Positions 17,873 to 25,763 of a stretch of 64,000 nt of DNA are shown piece by piece. Within the stretch, counting starts at the first letter, position 1. Each line of letters opens with the position of its first letter. The notes beneath the pieces are model-generated. The model was not told the DNA's origin. It worked only from the letters and a program-made list of their open reading frames with translations, and searched no databases. The DNA is from an uncultured Pseudomonadales bacterium. Its GTDB lineage: Bacteria; Pseudomonadota; Gammaproteobacteria; Pseudomonadales; Porticoccaceae. The position numbers were made by a program, and so were the translations under genes. The stretch is taken from positions 724,001 to 788,000 of the forward strand of contig OX044363.1 in assembly GCA_943846685.1 (NCBI GenBank). The letters are read 5' to 3'.

Positions 17873-18352
17873 TTAGAGAAGCTTTTGAATATCCGCCGCA
17901 ATCACAGCAGGTTTGCGGACGGAGCCATAACGCTTGACGACATTGCCTTCACGATCGACTAAAAACTTGGTGAAGTTCCATTTGATATTGTCGTTGAGCA
18001 GGCCGCCAGCCTGTCTTTTTAGGAAACTGTAGAGGGGGTGCTGGCCATTGCCATTGACCTCAATTTTGCCCATCACCGGAAAGCTCAGACCATAGTTAAG
18101 TTGGCAGAACTCCTGAACTTCAGCGTTAGATCCCGGCTCCTGACCTCCAAACTGATTGCAGGGCAGGGCGATAACCACTAACCCCTGATCTTTAAATTGA
18201 TCATAGAGTTCCTGCAGACCACTGTACTGAGAGGTAAAGCCGCATTTACTGGCGGTATTGACGATCAGTATTACTTTTCCTTGATAGTCCTGCAGAGAAA
18301 TCTCTTCGCCAGCACTGTTTGGCACGCTGTAATCGTAGATGGAATTAGTCAT
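17873..18352 (-). CDS. Glutathione peroxidase family thiol peroxidase
   Basis: The 159-aa enzyme reduces hydroperoxides with glutathione or thioredoxin. Key elements: peroxidatic Cys37 in NTASKCGFTSQY, the Gln in LPCNQFGGQEPG and the Trp in NIKWNFTKFLV. Cys, not selenocysteine, is encoded. It is the last gene of the leftward pcnB-folK-dNK-panB series, 22 bp after panB. Its Shine-Dalgarno AAGAGA lies in the 13-bp tandem repeat that also carries the panB stop codon. In Pseudomonas panC occupies the slot after panB. Confidence 0.93.
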   Translation of the reverse strand: MTNSIYDYSVPNSAGEEISLQDYQGKVILIVNTASKCGFTSQYSGLQELYDQFKDQGLVVIALPCNQFGGQEPGSNAEVQEFCQLNYGLSFPVMGKIEVNGNGQHPLYSFLKRQAGGLLNDNIKWNFTKFLVDREGNVVKRYGSVRKPAVIAADIQKLL

Positions 18353-18358
18353 GTTTAT

Positions 18359-18384
18359 CTCTTATTTAAAGCTCTTATTTAAAA
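18359..18384. repeat. 13-bp tandem duplication across the panB stop codon
   Basis: CTCTTATTTAAAG (18359-18371) is followed directly by CTCTTATTTAAAA (18372-18384). On the minus strand each unit reads TTT AAA TAA GAG, so the panB stop and an AAGAG Shine-Dalgarno-like element are both duplicated just before the peroxidase ATG. Confidence 0.93.
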
Positions 18385-19166
18385 CAGTGTTCTGGCCCCG
18401 GGAAACTGCCAGTGCGGACCGCATTGCCATAGGCCGTAATAGCTTGTTCGATACTGTTATGTTCGTCGAGAAAATTCTTTGAAAAGCTTGGCAGGCGCTG
18501 AGAAATTCCGAGCATATCCTGCAAGACCAAAACCTGGGCATCGGTATCTGGGCCGGCACCAATTCCGATCACCGGAATATCCACAGCCTCTGATAGTTCA
18601 CGACCCAGTGATGAGGGTACACATTCAACAACAATTAGTTCTGCGCCAGCACTCTCAAGGGCTTTGGCATCGGCAATCATCTGCGCGGCAGCCTGCTGTT
18701 CTTTGCCCTGCACCTTATAGCCCCCCAGTTTATGCACCGACTGGGGTGTCAGACCCACATGACCGCAGACGGGAATGCCGCGCTCGGTCAGCAGATGAAC
18801 TGTATCGGCCAGCCATTCGCCGCCCTCCAATTTAACCATCTGTGCGCCGGCCTGCATTAGTACTGCAGCATTTTCCAGTGTCTGAGCTTCAGTGGCATAG
18901 GACATAAAGGGCATATCGGTAATTAGCAGCGCGCGCTCATTGCCGCGCTTAACCGCTTCAGTGTGGTAGGCCATCTCATCCACTGTCACTGGGATGGTAC
19001 TGTCGCGGCCCTGAATAACATTACCCAGAGAATCGCCGACCAGTACCACTTCAATCGCGGCATTTTCAATTAGCTTTGAAAAGGTAAAGTCGTAGGCGGT
19101 AATAACGGCAAATTTTTCGCCGTTGGCTTTCATTGCCGACAGGCTGCTAGCAGTTGTATTTTTCAT
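18375..19166 (-). CDS. panB: PanB, ketopantoate hydroxymethyltransferase
   Basis: PanB transfers a hydroxymethyl group from 5,10-methylene-THF to ketoisovalerate, committing to pantothenate and CoA. The 263-aa protein shows AYDFTFSKLIENA, the metal-binding VLVGDSLGNVIQGRDSTIPVT, and GIPVCGHVGLTPQSVHKLGGYKVQG, then PVIGIGAGPDTDAQVLVLQDMLGI. It is the usual partner of folK in this region. No panC (pantothenate synthetase) follows, which is atypical. Confidence 0.97.
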   Translation of the reverse strand: MKNTTASSLSAMKANGEKFAVITAYDFTFSKLIENAAIEVVLVGDSLGNVIQGRDSTIPVTVDEMAYHTEAVKRGNERALLITDMPFMSYATEAQTLENAAVLMQAGAQMVKLEGGEWLADTVHLLTERGIPVCGHVGLTPQSVHKLGGYKVQGKEQQAAAQMIADAKALESAGAELIVVECVPSSLGRELSEAVDIPVIGIGAGPDTDAQVLVLQDMLGISQRLPSFSKNFLDEHNSIEQAITAYGNAVRTGSFPGPEHCFK

Positions 19167-19225
19167 GGTATTGACCTGCCCTTAATCGGGTTTGATTTGT
19201 AAACAGTTGAGTGAGTATAGCTGTT

Positions 19226-19912
19226 TTATTGCAGCGGGTGAGGATTGTAATAGTGGCGGCCGGAGTTGATCTGCAGCATATACTGAACCAGATTGTTGTA
19301 GTCGTGGCTGCCTTCGGCCAGATTGATCGCCGCGGTATTTACAATTAGTAAGGGGGTGTCATCGTAATAGTAGAAAAACTGTGTGTAGGCGTCGTTTAGC
19401 TGCTGCAGATAGCTCTGCTCTATGGATTTTTCACTGGGTAGTCCGCGTAGTTGAACGCGGTCATAGAGCGTTTCTGTCGGCGCCTGCAGATAGATAACCA
19501 GATCCGGTTTGGGTAGGTCACTGATAATATTTTCATAGACGGTTTGGTAGAGTCGAAATTCGTCGTCGTCCAGAGTGATTTGGGCAAACAGGGGATCTTT
19601 ATCGATCAGGAAATCCGAGATACGCACTTCCTGAAAAATATCACCCTGACGCAGGGCTTCTAATTTACGGATGCGCTGAAACAGAAAAAACAGCTGGGTT
19701 GGCAGAGCATTGCTACGTCGGTCTTGATAGAAGCGTTCGAGAAATGGATTCTCTTCCGCGTCCTCAAGCAGTGTTTCATAGTTAAATGAAGTGGCGAGGC
19801 GTTTCGCTAATGTGGTTTTTCCAATACCGATTGGGCCTTCAATAGCAATGTATTTAGGAATGGAAACAGTAGCCAGGTCGAGGTCGAATTCGCTAAGAAT
19901 ACTTTGTTCCAC
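19226..19912 (-). CDS. Deoxynucleoside kinase (dNK family)
   Basis: This P-loop kinase of 228 aa phosphorylates deoxynucleosides for salvage. Walker A is IEGPIGIGKTTLAKRL, the substrate region is LLEDAEENPFLERFYQD, the DRS-equivalent motif is RISDFLIDKDPLFA, and the lid contains YDRVQLRGLPSEKS. It resembles bacterial deoxyadenosine/deoxyguanosine kinases rather than thymidine kinase. The start is GTG with GGGAG six nucleotides upstream. It lies between folK and panB in the same direction. Base specificity cannot be read from sequence. Confidence 0.9.
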   Translation of the reverse strand: MEQSILSEFDLDLATVSIPKYIAIEGPIGIGKTTLAKRLATSFNYETLLEDAEENPFLERFYQDRRSNALPTQLFFLFQRIRKLEALRQGDIFQEVRISDFLIDKDPLFAQITLDDDEFRLYQTVYENIISDLPKPDLVIYLQAPTETLYDRVQLRGLPSEKSIEQSYLQQLNDAYTQFFYYYDDTPLLIVNTAAINLAEGSHDYNNLVQYMLQINSGRHYYNPHPLQ

Positions 19913-19962
19913 ATTGATCTCCCAAATCAGCGGTTACAAATTAGATTGGTTTTTATCTGCTG

Positions 19963-20487
19963 TTAATGTTTTTCTTCAGACAGTTTGACAATACCCTGCA
20001 CAGAGCAGTTTGCCAATAGTTGGCTGACAGTTTTTCCACAGGGCAATGCCAGATCGGGATTAATATTTGCCAGTGGCAGCAGCACAAAAGCGCGCTCGGC
20101 CATGCGTGGGTGAGGAATAGTCAGGCGCTCTGTGTCCTGAACCAGTTTGTCGAAGAGCAGAATATCCAGATCCAGAGTTCTCGGTCCCCAGCGCAGTGTT
20201 CGCACTCTATCCTGTTGCTGCTCAATTGACTGAAGTCTGTCGAGCAGGGATTCTGGAGACAGGCTAGTCTGCAACTGTGCCGCAGCATTGGTGTAGTCGG
20301 GCTGACTGGGGCCGATAGGTGGCGTTTGATAGAAATCCGAGACTGCTACTAATTCGATTTGAGGCTCTGTAGCCAGGCTTTCTAGGGCGCGGTGGAGTTG
20401 GTCTTGGGGGTCATCCATATTACTGCCTAGCCCAATATAGACATCAGCCATAGTATTAGCGATGGTTTCGCCAGCAGTTTCAGCCAT
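19963..20487 (-). CDS. folK: FolK, hydroxymethyldihydropterin pyrophosphokinase
   Basis: FolK makes 6-hydroxymethyl-7,8-dihydropterin diphosphate for folate synthesis. The 174-aa protein has the N-terminal VYIGLGSNMDDP and FYQTPPIGPSQPDYTNAA. The catalytic signature RTLRWGPRTLDLDILLFD and the closing PHPRMAERAFVLLPLA follow. Start at 20487, 4 bp after the pcnB stop, extends the family N-terminus by 12 residues; the ATG at 20451 (MADVYIGLGSN) is the alternative and matches the family better. Confidence 0.95.
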   Translation of the reverse strand: MAETAGETIANTMADVYIGLGSNMDDPQDQLHRALESLATEPQIELVAVSDFYQTPPIGPSQPDYTNAAAQLQTSLSPESLLDRLQSIEQQQDRVRTLRWGPRTLDLDILLFDKLVQDTERLTIPHPRMAERAFVLLPLANINPDLALPCGKTVSQLLANCSVQGIVKLSEEKH

Positions 20488-20491
20488 GATC

Positions 20492-21856
20492 TCAACTAAT
20501 ATCAGGTTTTGGACTTTGGTTGCGACGACGGCGACGACGTTTAGGTTTCTTGTCGCTGCTCAATACATCCTCAGCCATAGATTGGCGCTGATCTTCATCA
20601 ACATCCTGATACTGAGTCCACCAGTCTCCGAGGCCGCCTAAATCTTCTCCAGCCTGTTCACGGAGTAAAATAAAATCATAGGCCGCTCTAAAGCGTGGGT
20701 GTTCGGCGAGACGTTTGGCGCGATTTCCACCGCGGCGCTTAAGATGTAACTGCAGATCCCAGATCTCGCGCATTGGAATGGTAAAACGCTTTGGAATTGC
20801 GGTAACCGGAACCTGAGCGGCAATAATATCACCGGCGGCTTTACTCAGCGCATAGGGCGGCGAGTTGCCATTTTTTTCATAGTTGCTCGCCAGTCGCTGA
20901 ACCACAGGCCAAAGAAATGCGGCGTAGATAAATGCCGGCGTCACACGCTGGGAATTGCGGATACGCTTATCAGTATTGATTAAAGCCTGACTAACCAGTT
21001 TAAGGGGTTGCCCCTGCTCATCATTGAGCATCGGGTCCAACTGCGGAACTATATACTCGAAGAGGTTATATTTGAGTAGTAGCTTAAAAGTGATCAGGCC
21101 ATTACCGCTCATAAACAGTTTCAGGGTTTCATCAAACAGCCGTGGCGGCGAAACCTGCTGCAGATCACCGGCGCGATGCTTCATCGGTTTAGCGGTGTTG
21201 GGCTCAATATCAAAGCCGAGTTTTGCTGCGAAACGGGCGACTCTAAGCAGGCGCACCGGATCTTCGCGGAAGCGCGTTGCTGGGTCGCCAATAATACGAA
21301 TAATGCGGTCATCGACATCGTCGAGACCGTTGGTGAAATCGTGAATGCTGTTATCGCTAGGGTCGTAGTAGAGTGCATTAACCGTTAGGTCGCGACGCGA
21401 TGCATCTTCCTCGATGCTGCCAAAAACATTGTCTCTAGTGAGCATGCCACTGTCGGTCTGCTGACGGCTATTCTTGCTGCTACTCTTGCTGCCACTCTGG
21501 TTTTCATTAGAGCGAAAGGTGGTGACTTCAATGATCTCACGGCTGAATTGCACGTGCACAATTTGAAAGCGTCGACCGATAATCCGTGAGCGACGAAACA
21601 GTGCTTTGACTTCCCAGGGCTTGGCGCTAGTCGCCACATCGAAATCTTTTGGTTTTAGTCCAAGCAGCAGATCACGGACACAGCCGCCGACCACATAGGC
21701 TTCATGGCCGGCTTTTTGCAGCACATCAACTATTTTGCGGGCATCGCGATTGATCATCTCAGGAGACAGGCAATGTTCGCTGGGGCCGAATACATAGCCG
21801 CCATTAATGTCTGAGTTTTTATCTTTTTTGAAAAATTTACTGATGCGTTCCAGCAT
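20492..21856 (-). CDS. pcnB: PcnB, poly(A) polymerase I
   Basis: PcnB adds 3' poly(A) tails that promote RNA decay. The 454-aa protein has the nucleotidyltransferase signature YVVGGCVRDLLLGLKPKDFDVAT, with the catalytic aspartates in DFD. DASRRDLTVNALYYD, the RNA-binding REDPVRLLRVARFAAKLGF, and an Arg-rich C-terminal tail (KKPKRRRRRRNQ) follow. A serine/lysine-rich insertion (SGSKSSSKNSRQQ) falls in the head domain. It is first in the pcnB-folK-dNK-panB series and lies downstream of the probable sRNA. Confidence 0.96.
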   Translation of the reverse strand: MLERISKFFKKDKNSDINGGYVFGPSEHCLSPEMINRDARKIVDVLQKAGHEAYVVGGCVRDLLLGLKPKDFDVATSAKPWEVKALFRRSRIIGRRFQIVHVQFSREIIEVTTFRSNENQSGSKSSSKNSRQQTDSGMLTRDNVFGSIEEDASRRDLTVNALYYDPSDNSIHDFTNGLDDVDDRIIRIIGDPATRFREDPVRLLRVARFAAKLGFDIEPNTAKPMKHRAGDLQQVSPPRLFDETLKLFMSGNGLITFKLLLKYNLFEYIVPQLDPMLNDEQGQPLKLVSQALINTDKRIRNSQRVTPAFIYAAFLWPVVQRLASNYEKNGNSPPYALSKAAGDIIAAQVPVTAIPKRFTIPMREIWDLQLHLKRRGGNRAKRLAEHPRFRAAYDFILLREQAGEDLGGLGDWWTQYQDVDEDQRQSMAEDVLSSDKKPKRRRRRRNQSPKPDIS

Positions 21857-21999
21857 TAAGTGCTGCCGATTTGTTTATGGTTAGGTGCGAGAGTTTAACA
21901 GAGGAATTCTTTTTGCGGGAGACTTTGCCGATAAAGAAATAGATAGTAATGAAAGAGATAGCTAAGCATTAGGTATTAAAAAGAAACAATCTTGGAAGT

Positions 22000-22152
22000 A
22001 AATAAGGGGTGTCCTAAGACAGCCCCCCCTAAGTGTTTCTGCGGCTATTCTAACAAAATGCTATAGGGCCGTAGAAGCGCCTTTCGTATCCATCCGGATT
22101 TTATTATTGTTATTTTTTATTATTATTATAATCAGAACTCTTCGGTTCTGAT
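22000..22152 (-). ncRNA. Probable small RNA at the crcZ position (Hfq-decoy type)
   Basis: Predicted transcript of about 150 nt starts near 22152, seven bases after the -10 box. It begins with the hairpin AUCAGAAC-loop-GUUCUGAU (22131-22152). A single-stranded A-rich linker (22099-22130) follows, with overlapping AAUAAUAA and AAUAACAAUAAUAAAA. It ends at GGGG(C)UGUC-UUAG-GACACCCC plus UUAUUU (22006-22026 and tail). In Pseudomonas, CrcZ lies between cbrB and pcnB and uses AANAANAA motifs to bind the distal face of Hfq and relieve Hfq/Crc catabolite repression. Position, strand and motif type agree here; length is shorter (CrcZ is about 400 nt). Expression is inferred, not shown. Confidence 0.6.
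22006..22026 (-). terminator. Terminator-like hairpin of the probable sRNA
   Basis: On the minus strand GGGG-C-TGTC, a TTAG loop and GACACCCC form a GC-rich stem with one bulged C, followed by TTATTT. The tail is short but the position fits the 3' end of the predicted sRNA upstream of pcnB. Confidence 0.55.
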
Positions 22153-22158
22153 CCACCG

Positions 22159-22186
22159 ATTGTATCCAAATCGCACTGGCATACAA
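22159..22186 (-). promoter_or_regulatory. Sigma70-like promoter of the probable sRNA
   Basis: On the minus strand the -35 is TTGTAT (22181-22186) and the -10 is TACAAT (22159-22164), with a 16-bp spacer. The start would fall at about 22152, exactly at the base of the 5' hairpin. No GG-N10-GC sigma54 element was found, unlike Pseudomonas crcZ. Confidence 0.5.
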
Positions 22187-22197
22187 GCGAAAATCGC
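22187..22197. promoter_or_regulatory. GCGA-N3-TCGC inverted repeat abutting the sRNA -35 box
   Basis: GCGAAAATCGC is a perfect 4-bp inverted repeat around three bases, directly upstream of the -35 hexamer. It loosely resembles the GCG...CGC half-sites of RegA/PrrA-type regulators, so it is a candidate site for the adjacent response regulator. It is short and may be chance. Confidence 0.35.
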
Positions 22198-22227
22198 CAT
22201 TTATTGCAAAAATATTAAAGTTGAAGG

Positions 22228-22797
22228 TTAATCCTGGTGGTTCGCGTTGGAGTCTGGGCTGGTCTTTTTACGATTAATGCCCAATTTATTGCGCCGCTGC
22301 CAGAGACTTTTGCGGCTAATGCCGAGCTTCTCCGCCAGATCTGTCTCGTTCATATGCTCCTGATTCTCCAGCACAAATCGAGTGAAGTAATCCTCCAAAG
22401 AGAGGCCGGCAGAGACTTCACTGACCTTTTTAGGGGCTTCGATAATACGCCTTACCGAGAGTAGTATTTCATCGTGGTCAAAGGGTTTGGAAATATAATC
22501 CGCCGCCCCCTGACGCATGGTTTCAACCGCCGAGCGCAGGCTTGCATAGCTGGTCATAATTAATACCGGAACCGGCTTGGCGAGTTCAATAAGGTCGGTT
22601 CCGGCCTGCCCCGGTAATCGCAGATCACTGATAATTAAAGAGAAGTCAGAAAAATCAAACAGCTCGCGGGCTGACTTGATACTTACCGCACCGCTAACCA
22701 GATAATCATGTCGCTCGAGTAACTTGCGCAGAGAGTTGCGAATGATCTCTTCATCTTCAACGATAAGAATATGTGGCTGTGTGCTGGGGTTAGTCAT
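22228..22797 (-). CDS. Response regulator in the cbrB position: receiver plus Fis-type HTH, no AAA+ domain
   Basis: The 189-aa protein has a full receiver domain: acidic pocket VEDEE, phospho-acceptor Asp58 in IISDLRLPG, Thr82 in MTSYAS, Lys104 in ISKPFDHDE. A linker leads to a Fis-type helix-turn-helix at about 150-174 (ETDLAEKLGISRKSLWQRRNKLGI). The roughly 240-residue sigma54-activating AAA+ module of CbrB/NtrC is missing, with no GAFTGA. The architecture is that of RegA/PrrA/ActR regulators. Gene order (cbrA upstream, pcnB downstream) is that of Pseudomonas cbrB, so it is almost surely the partner of the adjacent CbrA-like kinase. It cannot activate sigma54 promoters. Confidence 0.9.
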   Translation of the reverse strand: MTNPSTQPHILIVEDEEIIRNSLRKLLERHDYLVSGAVSIKSARELFDFSDFSLIISDLRLPGQAGTDLIELAKPVPVLIMTSYASLRSAVETMRQGAADYISKPFDHDEILLSVRRIIEAPKKVSEVSAGLSLEDYFTRFVLENQEHMNETDLAEKLGISRKSLWQRRNKLGINRKKTSPDSNANHQD

Positions 22798-22878
22798 AAC
22801 AGGTTTGTGACTTAAAGTTGTTAAAGGTTATTGAGAGACATTGTTACTCTGAAGCGGTTTGGAAACAAGCGCAGTATG

Positions 22879-22912
22879 GCTAATTGTGGATAGCATCGCT
22901 AATTGTGGATAG
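22879..22912. repeat. 19-bp-period duplication across the cbrA stop codon
   Basis: GCTAATTGTGGATAG occurs at 22879-22893 and 22898-22912, separated by CATC. The right-hand copy contains the cbrA stop (22899-22901), the left copy lies just past it, so the last codons plus the stop are duplicated. Confidence 0.93.
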
Positions 22913-25763
22913 TGTGAAGAGTAAAGTGCAGCTGCGCAGTGGTGCCGCAATCACTATTCATCGCAGGGCTTAACAGATTGATCTCGCCGCCAAGGTTTTT
23001 CACCAGGCTAAATACAATCCACAGGCCAAGACCAGTTCCCTCTCCCGGCTGCTTTGAAGTGACAAAGGGTTCAAATAGCCGATCTTGAATATCATCGTCA
23101 ATGCCGCTGCCGCTATCACTGATCATAATACTGAGCTTTTGATCGCGCAGTTCGCTGCTGATAATGACCGGACTGCCCTCGGGAGAGGCGTCGCGAGCAT
23201 TGCTCAATAAATTAATCAGCACCTGCACCAGCTGATGGTGATCGCCGAGAATATGCAGGTCGGCACTGAGAGTACAGGAAAATTGCTGCTTAACCTGTTG
23301 ATTGCTAAGACTCAGCAACTGAATCGCCTCGTCAGCAGCATCGCGTACATTGACCGGCTGCGAGTTATTCTGCAGGCTTCGTTCACCGCGAGAAAAATTA
23401 ATCAGCGACTGAACAATCAGATTGATGCGATGGGTTTGCGAGAGAATCTGCTCCGCAGATTGTTGAATCTCATCCGCTTCAGTTTCATGCTGCAGATTTT
23501 GCGCAATGCAGGCGATACCGGTTACTGGATTGCCTATTTCGTGAGCCACCCCAGCGGCGAGACGGCCGACCGAGGCAAGGTGTTCATTATTGATGTAGTT
23601 CTGGGTTAGCAGCACCGACTTTGTACTCTCTTCGACCAGTAAAATTGTATCGTTGTCAGTGCTTTGGTCGGCGGATTTTTGCAGGCTAAACCAACCTGTA
23701 TTGCCTTCCACTTCAATGCGTACATTTTCACTACTACTCTGGTTGCTGTCGAGAAACTCACTGATCACCGACTGCCAGGGCTCAGGTAGATCGCTGATCT
23801 GCGCGCCCTTAACAGTATTCTCCGCAATCCCGGTATATTTCTCCATGCTGCTGTTCCACTGCAGTATCTCTCCACCCTGACCCAGAGCTACCAGACCCGT
23901 AGGAAGGTTGTCGATAATCTCGCGATGATGAATACGCAGCTTATTGAGCTCACTGGCAATACCGGTCAGACGATCACTGTGGATGGCTAAAACCGATTCG
24001 ATAAGATCAATATCATTGGACTCTTGTTGCGCTGTCGCGGCCAGTGGAATTGCTTCTTCCATAATCCGATAGGCAGCGAGTACACCAAAACGAAGGGTCA
24101 GGGATGAATTGAGATAATCGCGAATTTTTCTTAATGCCGCAGGTCTGGTTTCGTCGCTATCTAATTCAAGTGTGCTCAGGGCTCGCTCGATTTCCCGATC
24201 AGCTTCATCGCCCAGAGAGTTACGCAGACTGCGAGTTATCTCTTCGACAGAACCGTGACTGAGCTGCACTCGTGCAGGGATATAGATGTTGTCGACCATG
24301 CACAGTTTGGCAAATAATTGCTCTTCGCTGTCCATTTTGGAAAATACTGAAAACAGCGTGCACAGGGCAATATTGACCATCAATGCTTCGAAGGCCCAGG
24401 TATCCCAACTCTCCATGCCAAAGGTTAAATTAATCGCCGTGCCCGGCACCTGCCATTGCCAGTCGCCACTAAACAGCGGGATAGCCAGACCGACTAGCCA
24501 TACGGATAGGCCGCCGAGCAGGCCGATAATAAAACCCCTGCGGTTGGCTTTGGGCAGGTAAATAGAGGCCAACATGCCCGGTGTTAGTTGTGCCAGTCCG
24601 GCAAAACCCACCAGATATAAATCGGTGATGCTGTGCTCTTTCATTATCTGGCTAAGCAAAATCGAGCTCAGCAGTATGACTGATGAAGCTAGTAGCAGGC
24701 GAAGATTTATCCAGCGGGTCAGTCGAGGCTGATTCTGGAAGAGTTTGTCGGGCAGAACAAAACTATTAAGCACCATTTTTGCCAACAATGTGGACATGCT
24801 ACAGAGCAGGGCAATGGCGATTAAGATAATGCTTGCTGCACCCAAGCCCGCGATGATTGGGTGTTGCGTCAGGGCGGGCAGGGCAAATAGGTAGTCCTGC
24901 AGTGGCGATGCGGATTGCACCGCGATACCCGACCACAGCAAGGGAAATACGGGTATGCTCGCGAGCAGCATCAGCAGTGGGTAAGCCCAGACGGTGATGC
25001 CGGCTTGACGGTTGGAGATATGCTCGGAGATCACGATAGTGAAGTTCACCGGCAGGGCAAAACTCGCGGCGAGGAAAATAATAAACAGACTGTAGGATGA
25101 ATCCATACGCTGAACGATAAACCGCTGTCCGCTATCCACAACCCAGCTGTTCATTTCCCCGACACCACCAAAAATTGACTGCACTGAAACCAGCGCGGCT
25201 AGTCCCAGAGCGGGCAGTAGCAAGAGCCCAGCGGCTGCCATAATCCAGCGCAGGTTTTGTACCGGGCTAAGCTCAATGGTTCGCCAGTTAATGGTGATTA
25301 TGACCACCAGTATAAACAGCCAAAAAAGTATTTTATTGCTGTCAAAGAGGAAGTTATGCACGGACTCAAGTGCCAGCAACTGAGCGAGAAACAGCGGTAG
25401 GGTGGCTATGATTAGGGCACTGCAGGCAACCACCGCAACTGACTTTCCCCTAAACCTGAAGGTTAGAAAATCCACCAGAGAGGCGAAGCGAATAATTGCG
25501 CTGAGTCTGCGGATTGGATAGAAAATTAACGGTGAGAAAATAAACACCATGGTGAAGGCAAAGAGTGCCAACAATGTGCTGTAACCGTAGCGCCCGGCCA
25601 TTTCAATGGTGCCGGTGGCCAGCAGCGCGCCACTGCCGGCAAACAGCGCCAGCACTAAAATCAGGCTGTGGCTAGCTCTGCCGCCATAGCTCGCCAACAG
25701 GTAGGTGCAGAGTACGCCGAAGAGAATAAAACCGCCCGCAGCGGTGGCGATATCAAGACTCAT
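22899..25763 (-). CDS. cbrA: CbrA-like sensor histidine kinase with SSF transporter domain
   Basis: The 954-aa protein joins an N-terminal sodium/solute-symporter-like membrane domain (about 13 helices, residues 1-500) to a cytosolic sensor kinase. A linker (about 500-620) and a PAS-like domain (IIDNLPTGLVALGQGGEILQWNSSMEKYTGI) come first. HisKA follows with His741 in GVAHEIGNPVTG, then HATPase motifs NLLSNARDAS, DSGSGIDD and GEGTGLGLWIV. Size and order match Pseudomonas CbrA, which controls carbon/nitrogen balance and transports histidine in some species. The ligand here is unknown. Its ATG overlaps the end of the small membrane ORF by 11 bp. Confidence 0.92.
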   Translation of the reverse strand: MSLDIATAAGGFILFGVLCTYLLASYGGRASHSLILVLALFAGSGALLATGTIEMAGRYGYSTLLALFAFTMVFIFSPLIFYPIRRLSAIIRFASLVDFLTFRFRGKSVAVVACSALIIATLPLFLAQLLALESVHNFLFDSNKILFWLFILVVIITINWRTIELSPVQNLRWIMAAAGLLLLPALGLAALVSVQSIFGGVGEMNSWVVDSGQRFIVQRMDSSYSLFIIFLAASFALPVNFTIVISEHISNRQAGITVWAYPLLMLLASIPVFPLLWSGIAVQSASPLQDYLFALPALTQHPIIAGLGAASIILIAIALLCSMSTLLAKMVLNSFVLPDKLFQNQPRLTRWINLRLLLASSVILLSSILLSQIMKEHSITDLYLVGFAGLAQLTPGMLASIYLPKANRRGFIIGLLGGLSVWLVGLAIPLFSGDWQWQVPGTAINLTFGMESWDTWAFEALMVNIALCTLFSVFSKMDSEEQLFAKLCMVDNIYIPARVQLSHGSVEEITRSLRNSLGDEADREIERALSTLELDSDETRPAALRKIRDYLNSSLTLRFGVLAAYRIMEEAIPLAATAQQESNDIDLIESVLAIHSDRLTGIASELNKLRIHHREIIDNLPTGLVALGQGGEILQWNSSMEKYTGIAENTVKGAQISDLPEPWQSVISEFLDSNQSSSENVRIEVEGNTGWFSLQKSADQSTDNDTILLVEESTKSVLLTQNYINNEHLASVGRLAAGVAHEIGNPVTGIACIAQNLQHETEADEIQQSAEQILSQTHRINLIVQSLINFSRGERSLQNNSQPVNVRDAADEAIQLLSLSNQQVKQQFSCTLSADLHILGDHHQLVQVLINLLSNARDASPEGSPVIISSELRDQKLSIMISDSGSGIDDDIQDRLFEPFVTSKQPGEGTGLGLWIVFSLVKNLGGEINLLSPAMNSDCGTTAQLHFTLHTIHN

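Larger units (their letters stand above)
21857..22227. other. 371-bp spacer between pcnB and the response regulator
   Basis: No protein gene is supported here. Reading leftward it holds a GCGA/TCGC inverted repeat, a sigma70-like promoter, a 5' hairpin, an A-rich AAU-repeat tract, a GC-rich terminator-like hairpin, then about 140 bp of AT-rich pcnB leader. In Pseudomonas the same slot carries the sRNA gene crcZ. The individual elements are listed separately. Confidence 0.85.

Noticed and set aside
22141..22227. Sigma54 promoter for the candidate sRNA, as in Pseudomonas crcZ
   Set aside because: The best match (TGGCGATTTTCGC) has only 8 bases between GG and GC instead of 10, and the local regulator lacks the AAA+ domain.
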